DNA from: Oceanobacillus sp. CFH 90083
GTDB taxonomy: Bacteria > Bacillota > Bacilli > Bacillales > Amphibacillaceae
Reading direction: 5' to 3'
DNA length: 64,000 bases
NCBI RefSeq assembly: GCF_009389585.1
Contig: NZ_VIYG01000003.1
Location: 124,001-188,000, forward strand
Below, one piece after another: positions 16,115 to 25,549 of this stretch (its first letter is position 1; every line of letters starts with the position of its first letter). The notes under the pieces were generated by a model that had not been told where the DNA came from, made no database searches, and worked only from the letters and a program-made list of their open reading frames with translations. A program made the position numbers and the translations under genes.

Positions 16115-16783
16115 ATGGGATTTTTAAATAAATTATTTGGAAAATCAAATGAATCAAAGGAGATGGAAAAGATGTCAAACACAAAAGTAGCAGTTATTTT
16201 TTACAGTATGGGTGGTACCAACTACCAAATGGCAAAATGGGCAGCAGAAGCAGCAGAGGCGAATGGTGCCGAAGCAAGAGTGTTAAAAGTACAGGAATTA
16301 GCTCCTGAGTCTGCAATTGAAGGAAATCCAGCATGGAAAGCAACGGTAGAAGCAACAAAAGACGTTCCAGTTGCAACTTCAGAAGATCTGGAGTGGGCAG
16401 ATGCCATTATTTTCAGTGTGCCTACACGTTTCGGAAACATGGCTTCACAAATGAAACAATTCCTGGATCTTCAAGGTGGACTTTGGGCCAGCGGAAAAAC
16501 AGTTAATAAGGTAGTCAGTGCGATGTCTTCTGCACAGAACCCGCATGGCGGTCAGGAAGCAACCATCCTATCATTATACACAAGCATGATGCACTGGGGA
16601 GCTATCATTGTACCTCCAGGTTACTCTGATGAATCTGTATTTGCAGCTGGCGGAAACCCTTATGGTACAAGTGTTACTGTGGATCAAAACGGAAAAATGG
16701 TTGAAGATGTTGAAGCTGCTGTAAAACATCAGGCACAGCGTACAGTTACAGCTGCTGAATGGGTTAAAAAAGGAAATCAATAA
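16115..16783 (+). CDS. wrbA: NAD(P)H:quinone oxidoreductase type IV (WrbA)
   Basis: A 222-aa flavodoxin-fold enzyme. The FMN phosphate loop is IFYSMGGTNYQMA (about 29-41); AIIFSVPTRFGNMASQMKQFLD and the MMHWGAIIVPPGY region match WrbA. It performs two-electron reduction of quinones to hydroquinones and so avoids semiquinone radicals, fitting the cluster. Compared with typical WrbA it has a ~20-residue N-terminal extension (MGFLNKLFGKSNESKEMEK). ATG 16115 has AATGAGGTG upstream. An internal ATG at 16172, preceded by GGAGATGGAAAAG, would give the standard length and may be the true start. Confidence 0.88.
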   Translation: MGFLNKLFGKSNESKEMEKMSNTKVAVIFYSMGGTNYQMAKWAAEAAEANGAEARVLKVQELAPESAIEGNPAWKATVEATKDVPVATSEDLEWADAIIFSVPTRFGNMASQMKQFLDLQGGLWASGKTVNKVVSAMSSAQNPHGGQEATILSLYTSMMHWGAIIVPPGYSDESVFAAGGNPYGTSVTVDQNGKMVEDVEAAVKHQAQRTVTAAEWVKKGNQ

Positions 16784-16798
16784 TTGATTATATTGAAG

Positions 16799-16843
16799 AA
16801 GATGGTATCTCTTTCTAATTGGAGGAGGCCGTCTTTTTTTGTT
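16799..16843 (+). terminator. Probable terminator after wrbA
   Basis: An imperfect stem (AGATGG with GCCGTCT) around a long loop, followed by TTTTTTTG. It closes the mhq-like cluster. Confidence 0.45.
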
Positions 16844-16951
16844 AATGGGAGAAGAGTCGGGCAATGCCGATGATTACTTACATAAAAATGAATCCTTTCT
16901 GTATGCTTTATCGTAAATATAGATGCAGCAATGAGAGAGGAAGAGCAGAGA

Positions 16952-18661
16952 ATGGGAATTTTATTAGCAACTTTAATTAGTATGATATTATATGTACTCG
17001 GAGCAGTTATAGCAGCTGTTACTTCATCTGTACAAACGGGACGGGTGCTGAAATTTGCTTTTGGATTATTTATTTTTGGATTTATCGTTTTAGCTGTTAT
17101 TAACTATTTTATGATGCCGGCTATTACTATTCCGAATATGCTATTGATTAATTTAATTACAGCTATGGTCCTTATACCGGTTTTGACGGCAATATTAAAG
17201 CCGAAAAATTTTATGGAGAAAAAGCTATTAATACCATTATTCAGCATTTTTTGGTTAGGGCTGTTATTATTTATCGCTGTAATCATTACAGGTTTTACAG
17301 TATTGGATAATGCGCACAATACCATCACTGTAAAGGAAGAGGCTGAGGCAAAGCCATTATCTAAGGATGAAACACCGATTACAGTTGCCCCTGAATTTGC
17401 ACGTAATAAGATTCAAAAGGCAATGAGTGTTGTGCCAAATGCTCAATTCTATGACTTAGGCAAGTTACAGGTACAGCAGGTGGGAGATGAAATTGTTTAC
17501 GTTGCCCCTGTTGAATTCGCCGATTTTTGGAAGTTTATCCGTGGGAAAGAAACAGCAGGATATTTTACGATTTCAGCAACAGATGTGAATGCGCAGCCAA
17601 CGTTTGAAGAGGAGCCTATGGAATATACAAATTCCAGTTATTTTCATAAATATGTGCAGCGCGTAATTTATAATAAGTTTCCGCAATATATACAAAGTGG
17701 AGAGGCACAAATAGAAGTGGATGATGCTGGAAAGCCATGGTATGTGCAAACCATTTACAAGCCGATGCATATTACAAATAAACCAAATCTGGATAAGCTT
17801 CAGGTTGTGGTGATTGATCCGGTGACTGGTGAAATGAATGCCTACCAAACAGATGAGGCTCCAGACTTTATTGAAGGATCTGTAAGCTCAGAAATGGCTA
17901 CGTTAACGAATGACTATTATGGGAAATATGTTCATGGCTGGTTAAACAGTGTCTTTGGCAAGAGAGATGTGAAGCTGCCTAACCAATCTGGCACAGAATC
18001 CGGTGTTACACCGATGTTTGACGAGAATGGCAATATGTTTTACTTTACCGATATGACTTCCCCGAAGGAAAATATTGATTCGGCATTAGGTTATACATTA
18101 GTCAATGCACGGACCGGAGAGCTGACCTATTATGGCGGTGAGAAGAACAATGGTATTATGGATAGTGAAGGAGCGAAGCAAATCGTTAATAAGGAATTCC
18201 CGGAGAAGAAATGGGAAGGCTATATGCCAGTGCTGTACAATATTGACGGAAATCCAACCTGGGTTGTCAATGTACTGGACCCGAACGGATTGCATAAGCA
18301 ATATGCCTACATTAAAGCGAATGATTCAGATTTCGCCGTGTTTGGCGATACCGCTAATGCTGCGCTGGATGCCTATCGGATGGCTCTGCTGCAGGATCCT
18401 GGAAATACAGGAGCTACTGATGACACTGTCACTGAGACTGTTCAAGGAACTGTCAGCCGTGTGGTTGTGAATTCGACAGAGCAGGGACAGATTATTCAAT
18501 TCTTGCTTGAAGACGATACAACGATTTATACTGTTAATGCCAGCAAGTCTCCACTGGCAATCTTTCTGGAACAGGGGGATAATATCGAGGCAGAAGCACA
18601 GCTGATGGATAATGGTACAGCAACGATTGAAGTGATGGAGATTGAGGGATTGACAGAATAG
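16952..18661 (+). CDS. Large membrane-anchored protein of unknown function
   Basis: A 569-aa protein with four N-terminal membrane helices (about 5-25, 32-54, 60-82, 92-115) and a ~440-residue extracytoplasmic domain. That domain contains repeated PepSY-like units in which a Tyr/Phe-rich strand precedes G-x-P-x-W-V-Q/V-x (GKPWYVQTIYKP, GNPTWVVNVLDP). A D-P-V-T-G-E-M and N-A-R-T-G-E-L turn follows each unit. The C-terminal ~85 residues look like a small OB-fold. The start at 16952 follows GAGAGGAAGAGC; 16931 is an alternative. I know of similar unnamed proteins in lactobacilli and Bacillaceae, but no function. Confidence 0.78.
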   Translation: MGILLATLISMILYVLGAVIAAVTSSVQTGRVLKFAFGLFIFGFIVLAVINYFMMPAITIPNMLLINLITAMVLIPVLTAILKPKNFMEKKLLIPLFSIFWLGLLLFIAVIITGFTVLDNAHNTITVKEEAEAKPLSKDETPITVAPEFARNKIQKAMSVVPNAQFYDLGKLQVQQVGDEIVYVAPVEFADFWKFIRGKETAGYFTISATDVNAQPTFEEEPMEYTNSSYFHKYVQRVIYNKFPQYIQSGEAQIEVDDAGKPWYVQTIYKPMHITNKPNLDKLQVVVIDPVTGEMNAYQTDEAPDFIEGSVSSEMATLTNDYYGKYVHGWLNSVFGKRDVKLPNQSGTESGVTPMFDENGNMFYFTDMTSPKENIDSALGYTLVNARTGELTYYGGEKNNGIMDSEGAKQIVNKEFPEKKWEGYMPVLYNIDGNPTWVVNVLDPNGLHKQYAYIKANDSDFAVFGDTANAALDAYRMALLQDPGNTGATDDTVTETVQGTVSRVVVNSTEQGQIIQFLLEDDTTIYTVNASKSPLAIFLEQGDNIEAEAQLMDNGTATIEVMEIEGLTE

Positions 18662-18682
18662 AAGAAAGATACACATGCACCG

Positions 18683-18722
18683 ATTCCCTATTGTTAAAAA
18701 GTAGCAATAGGGAATTTTTTTA
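18683..18722 (+). terminator. Intrinsic terminator
   Basis: Perfect 11-bp stem ATTCCCTATTG/CAATAGGGAAT with an 11-nt loop followed by seven T, 21 bp after the stop of the membrane protein gene. Confidence 0.85.
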
Positions 18723-18798
18723 ATGATATGTTGAGAGATAATAATTCAGTGTAATAGAAAAGTTAAAATAATAAGAAGTATGGAAAAGGAGGAAGTGA

Positions 18799-19201
18799 AT
18801 GTTCCACAAAAATGTGCTGATCACCAGTGGCGGCTGTCTGGAAAAATGGGATAATGTCCGGGGTCATACGAATTTAGCGAAAGGCACCATTGGAAAAAAG
18901 ATTGCAGAGGAAGCATTATTAAAAGGAGCCAACGTTACATACCTGCATGGATATTTCGCTGATAAACCGGATGCAGTTAATACTCAAAACTTACAATTAG
19001 ACGCTTATAGAAAAGGCAAAGTTGCGAATGGTCACATCGGGCGCTGATTTTATGGTAGCTAATTCTTCGGAATCTTTATACTCGGCTTTAACACCACATT
19101 ATATAATGAATCATAACCATGAAGTCTTTGCGTATTCCGGTAAAGAAGAAACAGCAACTGCCATTGTGCACCATATTAACCAATTATTTTCTTTCCAATA
19201 A
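18799..19201 (+). pseudogene. CoaB-like phosphopantothenoylcysteine synthetase relic
   Basis: The 5' part reads FHKNVLITSGGCLEKWDNVR then GHTNLAKGTIGKKIAEEALLKGANVTYLHG, the nucleotide-binding start of CoaB-type flavoprotein-family ligases (VLITSGGT...VR-ITN-S-G-G). A frame break and a deletion of roughly 80-100 residues follow near 19030. The C-terminus then resumes with GADFMVANSSESLYS (family K-x-A-D-x-I-V-A-N) and an ending EETATAIVHHINQLF. The standalone CoaB relatives of lactobacilli and Bacillaceae are ~230 aa. The housekeeping coaBC gene must be elsewhere. Confidence 0.75.
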
Positions 19202-19223
19202 TCAAAAGGCGGGTATAAATGAT

Positions 19224-19985
19224 ATGAAAATCACGGATTACTCAAAAATTGCTGATAAGTATGAGAACAACCAGTATCGATTAGATGAAATTCAAGTTGA
19301 TAATGATTTGAAGGAGTATTTTGATAACCATCCTAAATCAATGTACCAAGTGTTAGACTTAGCATGCGGAACAGGGCTTTATCTCGATCATCAAATAAAA
19401 TATTTTGATAAAAGAAATATCTGCTGGCATGGGCTTGATGCATCAGAGGATATGTTAATAAAGGCAATGAGCAAATTAAAAAATGTCTCTTTCGTCCATG
19501 GTCAGGCTGAAAATATGCGTTACGAAAATGAAAGTTTTGATTACATTTCAAATAACTATGCTTTTCATCATTTCTTAAATAAAGAAGCAGCTCTTGATGA
19601 AATTTATCGTGTTTTAAAGAAGAACGGTGTATACAAACTGCATAATATTGCTATCCATGATATGAAAAAGTGGTGGATCTATCACTATTTTCCAACAGCT
19701 TATTATGAGGATTTAAAAAGGTTTTGGGAAAAGGGAGTGCTTTTTAATGAGCTTTCAAGAAGAGAGTTTATCGTAGATATACAGGTAAAATATCGGTTAG
19801 GAAAAATCAAAGTATCTGATTATGTGGGATATGCAGAGAATAGAGACATATCTATATTAACGTTGATTGATGATCACGATTATCAAGAAGGGTTAGAGAA
19901 GATGAGGTATGATGTGAAGCATGATCCTCAAACAACAATCGTAAATGATTTTGCAGAAATATTTGTTGTTTCGAAAAAAGGTTAA
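19224..19985 (+). CDS. Class I SAM-dependent methyltransferase
   Basis: A 253-aa methyltransferase. Motif I is VLDLACGTGLYLDHQ (about 45-59), followed by the acidic HGLDASEDML loop and a FDYISNNYAFHHF motif IV-like stretch. The C-terminal part (LTLIDDHDYQEGLEKMRYDV) is typical of small-molecule methyltransferases of the UbiE/COQ5-like set. The start is ATG 19224, preceded by AAGGCGGG. It begins 22 bp after the CoaB relic. Substrate unknown. Confidence 0.85.
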   Translation: MKITDYSKIADKYENNQYRLDEIQVDNDLKEYFDNHPKSMYQVLDLACGTGLYLDHQIKYFDKRNICWHGLDASEDMLIKAMSKLKNVSFVHGQAENMRYENESFDYISNNYAFHHFLNKEAALDEIYRVLKKNGVYKLHNIAIHDMKKWWIYHYFPTAYYEDLKRFWEKGVLFNELSRREFIVDIQVKYRLGKIKVSDYVGYAENRDISILTLIDDHDYQEGLEKMRYDVKHDPQTTIVNDFAEIFVVSKKG

Positions 19986-20107
19986 TGCCTTATGGAGAAA
20001 AAATAGAAGAGCTATTATCTTTGAATGTCTCCAAACCATCTGAAAAATATCTTTGAAAATAAAAAATTATATGTTATTCTTTAGTTGTAACTCGAAAATT
20101 AAATAGT

Positions 20108-20190
20108 CAACACTGGGGGAGCCTTTGGCTGAGACGAATATTCGGACCCTTTGAACCTGATCTGGTTAGCACTAGCGTAGGGAAGTGGCA
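20108..20190 (+). promoter_or_regulatory. TPP riboswitch (THI element)
   Basis: Conserved blocks in order: GGGGGAGCC, GCTGAGAC, a variable P3 arm, ACCCTTTGAACCTGATCTGG and TTAGCACTAGCGTAGGGAAG. These are the signature of the thiamine pyrophosphate aptamer. The intrinsic terminator at 20238 lies in its expression platform, so TPP binding should stop transcription into tenI-thiOSGF. Confidence 0.95.
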
Positions 20191-20237
20191 GGAACATGAC
20201 GATATATCATTCGATCGATGAATTTTTATATAATCAG

Positions 20238-20270
20238 GGCCACTTATCCAGATAGGATAAGTGGCCTTTT
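20238..20270 (+). terminator. Riboswitch-controlled terminator
   Basis: Perfect 12-bp stem GGCCACTTATCC/GGATAAGTGGCC with a 5-nt loop and TTTT. It lies between the TPP aptamer and tenI, as expected of a transcription-attenuation platform. Confidence 0.85.
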
Positions 20271-20311
20271 CATGTTCTTCGCCGGCCCTGGAGCAATGGA
20301 AGGAAGGGATA

Positions 20312-20929
20312 ATGGAAATGGGCAAACAGCTGCATGTTATCAGCGATGGAAATTTTTCAAAACAGCACTTGCAAATAGTAAAGCGGATTCATAGAGAGAT
20401 TGATTATTTGCATATCAGAGAAAAGGATAAGACAGCGAAAGATATACTGGCAATCATCGAAGCATTAGAAGATATCGGATTTCCATTAGCGAAAGTAATT
20501 GTTAATGACCGGGCTGATATTGCGGTAATGAAGCAGTGTGCAGGTATCCAGCTGGCATATCATAGCCCTTCTGTTTCATTTGTGAAAGATAGCTTCCCTG
20601 CACTGCTCGCGGGGAAATCTGTCCATTCCTTACCAGAAGCGGAACAGGCTCAAAGGGAAGGAGCGGATTATGTGCTGTATGGCCATATCTATCCCAGCAG
20701 GTCCAAGCCTGATCAGCAGCCTAGAGGATTAGCTGAGCTTCGGGAAGTTACCGGTGTATTAGCTGTACCGGTATACGCTATTGGCGGAATTACTCCTGAA
20801 CGAACGAAAGAAGTGATTACGGCAGGAGCAGCCGGGGTAGCGGTAATGTCTGGTATTTGGGTGGTGGATAATCCGGTACAAATTGCTGAAGCTTACCGTG
20901 AAGTGTTGGAGACCTGGGAAGGTGGGTGA
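20312..20929 (+). CDS. tenI: Thiazole tautomerase TenI
   Basis: A 205-aa TIM-barrel protein of the ThiE/TenI family. The active-site His is in DYVLYGHIYPSRSK, as in B. subtilis TenI, and the phosphate-binding loops are YAIGGITPE and GAAGVAVMSG. TenI aromatises the thiazole product of ThiG. The ThiE-specific pyrophosphate-binding Lys/Arg pattern is not obvious, supporting TenI over ThiE. The start is ATG 20312 behind GGAAGGGAT; ATG 20318 is possible. Its stop overlaps the thiO start by 4 bp. B. subtilis has tenA before it; here tenA is absent. Confidence 0.88.
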   Translation: MEMGKQLHVISDGNFSKQHLQIVKRIHREIDYLHIREKDKTAKDILAIIEALEDIGFPLAKVIVNDRADIAVMKQCAGIQLAYHSPSVSFVKDSFPALLAGKSVHSLPEAEQAQREGADYVLYGHIYPSRSKPDQQPRGLAELREVTGVLAVPVYAIGGITPERTKEVITAGAAGVAVMSGIWVVDNPVQIAEAYREVLETWEGG

Positions 20930-22068
20930 AGGTGAAGAATCAGTTTGATCAAATCATTGTAGGTGGTGGAGTAATCGGCTGTTCCATTGCATATCAGCTG
21001 GCTAAAAGAGGTTATCGGGTGCTGATACTGGAAAAAAATCATATTGGATGTGAGGCATCAAGTGCGGCGGCTGGAATGTTAGGTGCTCAAGGAGAATTTA
21101 CAGAGAGGAGCCCTCTATTCCAATTTGCACAGGAGAGCAGGGCGTTATTTAAAGACTTATCAGAAGAGCTGTATGAAAAATCAGGAATTGATATTCAGTA
21201 TATTCATAAGGGAATCATGAAGCTTGCCTTTCATCAGCAGCAGTACAGCAAACTGAAAACAATTGCCGCATTTCAGAGAGAAGAGGGTAACCCTGCTTAT
21301 TTGCTGTCACGAGAAGAAGCAAGACAGATGGAACCCGGATTAACAGAGAATCTTCATGCTGTTCTTTATCTGCCGAATGATGGTCAGGTTTCTGCCTGTC
21401 ATCTGACAAAAGCATTTTCGCTGGCAGCCTGCCATCATGGTGCAGTTTTGCAGGAGCAGGAAAAAGTAAGCGGGCTGCTGGTGGAAAATGGAACGGTTCA
21501 GGGGGTCCGGACAATAGAGGCAGCTTATTATGCTGATCAAGTCGTTATTGCAACGGGAGCATTTGGGGATGAGCTGTTGCCTGAAGATTATGGCACACTT
21601 CCTATGAAGGGTGAATGTCTGCTGCTGGAATTGGATCAGGAATTATTTCGATCTACACTTTGGATGGAAGGCTGTTATCTTGTTCCAAAACAAGGAAAAA
21701 AAGTGATTGTCGGCGCATCTTCCATAGCTGGTAAAACGAATAAGCATGTCCATGCTGCAAGTGTTCAGAGGCTACTATCGCGGGCACAGAAAATGGTTCC
21801 ACAGCTGGCAGAAGCGAGGATAAGCAGTTTTTGGGCAGGAGTAAGACCTGCGACGGCTGATGAGCTGCCCTACCTGGGAGAGATTCCGGGTGTTAAAGGC
21901 TTATATGTGGCAAAGGGGCATTACCGGAATGGCATATTATTATCACCGATTACGGGAATCTATATGGCAGACTTAATAGAGAAAAAGCCAGTTAATCCTT
22001 TTTATTACGATCGCTTTCGTGTAGACCGTCAAAGCAATAAACGGGAAAAGGCAGGTGAGTCAAAATGA
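20926..22068 (+). CDS. thiO: Glycine oxidase ThiO
   Basis: A 380-aa FAD-dependent D-amino-acid-oxidase-family enzyme. The dinucleotide-binding motif is IIVGGGVIGCSIAYQLA near 9-25, then SSAAAGMLGAQGEF. The C-terminal FAD loop is SFWAGVRPATADELPYLG followed by AKGHYRNGILLSP, conserved in ThiO. It oxidises glycine to the imine glyoxylate used by ThiG. The GTG start overlaps tenI, and the ATG of thiS overlaps its stop, so the genes are coupled. Confidence 0.93.
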   Translation: MKVKNQFDQIIVGGGVIGCSIAYQLAKRGYRVLILEKNHIGCEASSAAAGMLGAQGEFTERSPLFQFAQESRALFKDLSEELYEKSGIDIQYIHKGIMKLAFHQQQYSKLKTIAAFQREEGNPAYLLSREEARQMEPGLTENLHAVLYLPNDGQVSACHLTKAFSLAACHHGAVLQEQEKVSGLLVENGTVQGVRTIEAAYYADQVVIATGAFGDELLPEDYGTLPMKGECLLLELDQELFRSTLWMEGCYLVPKQGKKVIVGASSIAGKTNKHVHAASVQRLLSRAQKMVPQLAEARISSFWAGVRPATADELPYLGEIPGVKGLYVAKGHYRNGILLSPITGIYMADLIEKKPVNPFYYDRFRVDRQSNKREKAGESK

Positions 22069-22268
22069 AAATAATGGTGAATGGCAATGGATTAGAGGTG
22101 CGGGAAGATGTAAAGCACATTAAAGGTTTAATTGATTTTCTGGAATTGGAGGATAAACCGTTGATTATCGAGCATAATCAGCAAATATTACAGAAGGAAG
22201 AGCATGAAAAAGCAATTTTAGAAAATGGAGACAAAGTTGAGATTGTTCATTTTGTAGGAGGAGGCTAA
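22065..22268 (+). CDS. thiS: Sulfur carrier protein ThiS
   Basis: A 67-aa ubiquitin-fold carrier ending in EIVHFVGGG, the C-terminal Gly-Gly that is adenylated by ThiF and then thiocarboxylated. Its size and position between thiO and thiG are standard. The ATG overlaps the thiO stop (ATGA). Confidence 0.93.
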   Translation: MKIMVNGNGLEVREDVKHIKGLIDFLELEDKPLIIEHNQQILQKEEHEKAILENGDKVEIVHFVGGG

Positions 22269-22272
22269 GCAA

Positions 22273-23043
22273 ATGCTTAAAGTTGGAAACTATCAATTTA
22301 AATCTCGTTTATTCTTAGGAACAGGTAAATATCCTGATTTCGATATTCAAAAGCAGGCGGTAGATCAATCAGAGACAGAGGTACTTACTTTTTCGGTAAG
22401 AAGGATGAATATTTATGATCCTTCCCTGCCAAATTTCTTAGAAAAAATTGATGTGAATCAATATACATTTCTGCCAAATACAGCAGGGGCGAAGGATGCA
22501 AAGGAGGCGGTGCGAATTGCTAAATTAGCTGCTGCTTCGGGACGATGTGATATGGTGAAGGTGGAAATCATAGGCTGTGATAAAACATTGCTTCCAGATC
22601 CCGTCGAGACATTAAAAGCTACAGAAGAACTGGTAGCAGAAGGTTTTACCGTGCTTCCTTACACATCAGATGATGTTGTATTAGCAAAAAAACTGGAGGA
22701 AGCAGGAGCACATGCTGTGATGCCTGGAGCTTCTCCGATTGGAAGCGGGCAAGGTATTATTAATCCGTTAAATCTTTCTTTTATTATCGAACAGTCGAAA
22801 GTGCCTGTTATTGTAGACGCAGGTATCGGCTCGCCGGCTGATGCAGCTTATGCAATGGAATTGGGAGCAGATGGTGTCTTATTGAATACAGCCGTTTCCG
22901 GAGCGGATGACCCAGTAAAAATGGCAGAAGCAATGAAATATGCAGTGAAGGCTGGACGACTTGGATATGAAGCAGGAAGAATTCCCCGGAAAGACTATGC
23001 TGTAGCCAGCAGCCCAGAGGAAGGGATTAGTGTTGGAAACTAA
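22273..23043 (+). CDS. thiG: Thiazole synthase ThiG
   Basis: A 256-aa TIM-barrel enzyme that builds thiazole phosphate from deoxyxylulose 5-phosphate, dehydroglycine and ThiS thiocarboxylate. It has [20 protein letters not shown], the Schiff-base Lys K96 in [26 protein letters not shown] and [19 protein letters not shown]. All key family motifs are present. The GGAGGAGGC site lies 5 bp upstream. The thiF frame overlaps its 3' end. Confidence 0.96.
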   Translation: MLKVGNYQFKSRLFLGTGKYPDFDIQKQAVDQSETEVLTFSVRRMNIYDPSLPNFLEKIDVNQYTFLPNTAGAKDAKEAVRIAKLAAASGRCDMVKVEIIGCDKTLLPDPVETLKATEELVAEGFTVLPYTSDDVVLAKKLEEAGAHAVMPGASPIGSGQGIINPLNLSFIIEQSKVPVIVDAGIGSPADAAYAMELGADGVLLNTAVSGADDPVKMAEAMKYAVKAGRLGYEAGRIPRKDYAVASSPEEGISVGN

Positions 23044-24055
23044 TCGTTATCACCGTCAAATATTATTTGCACCAATAGGAGAGAACGGTCAGGAAAAGCT
23101 GAACCAGAGTCATGTGCTGATTGTCGGTGCAGGTGCACTCGGATCAAGTAGCGCGGAAGCATTAGCTCGTGCGGGTGTTGGTCATCTGACATTAATTGAC
23201 CGGGATTATGTAGAAGAAAGTAATTTGCAGCGGCAGCAGCTATTTAGTGAAAAGGATATGAAGCAAAAAACGCCCAAAGCGATTGCTGCCAAACAAAGAC
23301 TTTCTGAAGTGAATAGCCATGTCAGGATAGACGCGATTGTCGGAGATGCCGAGATAGATTTACTGAGGCAAATTGCACCTGAAGCAGATTTAATCATTGA
23401 TGCTACGGATAATTTTGATACAAGGCTTTTGCTGAATGATATCGCGCAAAAGTATCAGAAGCCTTGGATTTACGGAGCTGTTGTAGCAAGCTATGGAGTA
23501 ACCTTTACCGTACTTCCTGATAAAACGCCTTGCTTGCAATGTCTGCAAGAATATATACCAGCTAATGGTGCTACCTGTGACAGTGTTGGTATTATTCAGC
23601 CCGTTGTGCAAAGGGTTGTGTCCCAGCAAGTAACAGAGGCCTTAAAGCTGTTAACAGGTAATGAAGCAGCTTTATCAGGAAGGCTTATTTCCTTTGACCT
23701 TTGGAAAAATGAGCATACAGAAATAGAAGTAGATGCCTTGCGTAAAGCGGATTGTCCATCGTGTTCAGAGAAAAGGAGCTATCCAAACTTAGCCTATGAT
23801 TCCCGTTTGAAATCAGCTGTGTTATGCGGGAGAAATACCGTCCAGCTGCGTCCGCAGCGTAAACAAACAGATTTGGATGAGGTAGCAAAAGAGCTGCAAA
23901 AGAATAAACAAATTAAGCTGTTTCAAAATCCTTATTTGCTTTCATTTGAAGTGGATTCCTTCCGTATTGTTCTCTTTCAGGACGGAAGAGCACTGGTTCA
24001 TGGAACGATGGATCAGCTGGAGGCGAAAAATGTTTATCATCGCTATCTGGGGTGA
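23030..24055 (+). CDS. thiF: ThiS adenylyltransferase ThiF
   Basis: A 341-aa E1-like enzyme of the MoeB/ThiF family. The nucleotide loop is [20 protein letters not shown] (27-46), then [18 protein letters not shown]. Two Cys pairs (CLQC near 171-174 and CPSC near 241-244) bind zinc. The C-terminal ~80 residues are an added domain of the Bacillus ThiF/MoeB type without a rhodanese Cys motif. The GTG at 23030 overlaps thiG by 14 bp (the adjacent TTG is also possible). B. subtilis has thiD next; it is missing here. Confidence 0.92.
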   Translation: MLETNRYHRQILFAPIGENGQEKLNQSHVLIVGAGALGSSSAEALARAGVGHLTLIDRDYVEESNLQRQQLFSEKDMKQKTPKAIAAKQRLSEVNSHVRIDAIVGDAEIDLLRQIAPEADLIIDATDNFDTRLLLNDIAQKYQKPWIYGAVVASYGVTFTVLPDKTPCLQCLQEYIPANGATCDSVGIIQPVVQRVVSQQVTEALKLLTGNEAALSGRLISFDLWKNEHTEIEVDALRKADCPSCSEKRSYPNLAYDSRLKSAVLCGRNTVQLRPQRKQTDLDEVAKELQKNKQIKLFQNPYLLSFEVDSFRIVLFQDGRALVHGTMDQLEAKNVYHRYLG

Positions 24056-24147
24056 AAAGTACTGAAGTAAGACAACGCAGATATTCTTTTTAGATAAAAA
24101 AGTAATCAATATAGTATCCTGGCTTTATTCATTATTTAGCCTTTATC

Positions 24148-24178
24148 ATCGTTCCATGTTTTCATGGGCGATTTTTTT
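24148..24178 (+). terminator. Terminator after the thi operon
   Basis: A stem of ATCGTTCCATG with CATGGGCGAT (one wobble and one bulge) closed by a TTTT loop and followed by seven T, ~90 bp after thiF. Confidence 0.6.
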
Positions 24179-24328
24179 CTTTCTCTAAAGAATAGTAGTG
24201 AAAACGGTATGTAATTTAAACTAAAAATCTATTGATAAGAAATGAAATTATTAACCTATATGGATATAATAATGAATAAATAAGAAACATGAAATTGTCT
24301 TAATAATAAAACATGAAGGAGAATAGGT

Positions 24329-24898
24329 ATGACAACAGAAAATATAAAAGAGCTCTCTCAAAATGAACAGGAAGAACTGCTGAACAAATTAAAAGCACGT
24401 TTTGAGAAAAATATGGATCGTCATCAAAACCTTGACTGGGAGCAGATTCAAACAAAACTGGAAAGCAATCCGGAAAAATTAGGCTCTCTCTATGAAATGG
24501 AGAGAACGGAAGGAGAGCCTGATGTGGTTGGGTATGATGAAGAAAGTGGAGAGTATATCTTTGTTGACTGCTCGAAAGAAAGTCCTAAAGGACGCAGGAG
24601 TGTTTGCTATGATCGTGCGGCGCTGGAATCGAGGAAGAAGCATAAGCCGGAAAATAATGCGGTAGATATGGCAGCAGAAATGGGTATTGAGATTTTAACA
24701 GAAGACCAATATCGAGAGCTTCAAAAGCTCGGAACATTTGATACGAAAACATCGACATGGGTGCAGACGCCTGAGGGCATTAGAAATCTAGGCGGCGCGC
24801 TCTTTTGCGATTTCCGTTTTGGGCATGTTTTCGTGTATCATAACGGTGCGGAATCTTATTATGGTTCCAGAGGGTTTCGGGGCTTGTTAAGAGTGTAG
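24329..24898 (+). CDS. DUF4256 family protein
   Basis: A 189-aa cytosolic protein matching the DUF4256 family by its segments: LLNKLKARFEKNMDRHQNL in the first third, GEPDVVGYDEESGEYIFVDC and SPKGRRSVCYDRAALESRK in the middle, and ALFCDFRFGHVFVYHNGAESYY at the end. Family members are ~185-190 aa, so it is full length. ATGAAGGAGAATAGG precedes the ATG. It stands alone. Function is unknown for the whole family. Confidence 0.85.
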   Translation: MTTENIKELSQNEQEELLNKLKARFEKNMDRHQNLDWEQIQTKLESNPEKLGSLYEMERTEGEPDVVGYDEESGEYIFVDCSKESPKGRRSVCYDRAALESRKKHKPENNAVDMAAEMGIEILTEDQYRELQKLGTFDTKTSTWVQTPEGIRNLGGALFCDFRFGHVFVYHNGAESYYGSRGFRGLLRV

Positions 24899-25007
24899 TT
24901 GTAAACAGGTGAAAGGATATGGAGAATCAGGAATGTATGTAAACCAACAGTTCTTGATTCTTTTTTATTCCTGCACAAAGGATAGCTATGCAGAGAGGAG
25001 CATTTAT

Positions 25008-25467
25008 TTGCGAGTTAATAAAGGATGGCTTATTTTTGGGGTTATTTGGACGGTTATTTTTGCAGGTATGAGCTTTTATTGGGCAACGGGCGGCATGTTT
25101 GGTGTCAGATCCTCTGGGTGGAGCAATCTATGAGATGCCTCTTAATCCAGACCGTTCCTTTATTCTGATTGTATGGCTGACGGGTTTTGTGAAATTATTA
25201 GGTGTGTTATTACTGTTAATGCTGCTGGTTTCATGGGAAAATGCTGCTATCTCTAAGGTGCTTTACTACATTACAAAGGCTGCAGGGGTATTCTTATTTT
25301 TATATGGATTCTTAAATTTTATCACTATTTCAATGAGTGCATTTGCTGTTTTAGATATGGACTTAGAAGCCCATGCAACCTTTTGGAGATTGGCGTTTTG
25401 GGAGCCATTCTGGATGATTGGCGGTATTAGTTATTTTTTCTCTGTGAAAAAATATCGCTCTGTTTAG
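25008..25467 (+). pseudogene. DUF3995 membrane protein with frameshift
   Basis: The likely TTG start at 25008 gives RVNKGWLIFGVIWTVIFAG and FYWATGGMFGV in one frame. The protein continues from ~25105 in another frame as DPLGGAIYEM, followed by three more membrane helices to 25467. Together they make a complete four-helix DUF3995 protein, so a single-base indel near 25100-25115 splits it. It could be a true mutation or a sequencing error, because both halves keep clean coding composition. GAGAGGAGC lies before the TTG. Confidence 0.7.
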
Positions 25468-25549
25468 AGTTTACTCTTGTTTCAAGTGTACTTGTTAAAT
25501 AGTTATTATTTCAAAAATGAAGATTATATTAATATAAAGAGGTGATTGT

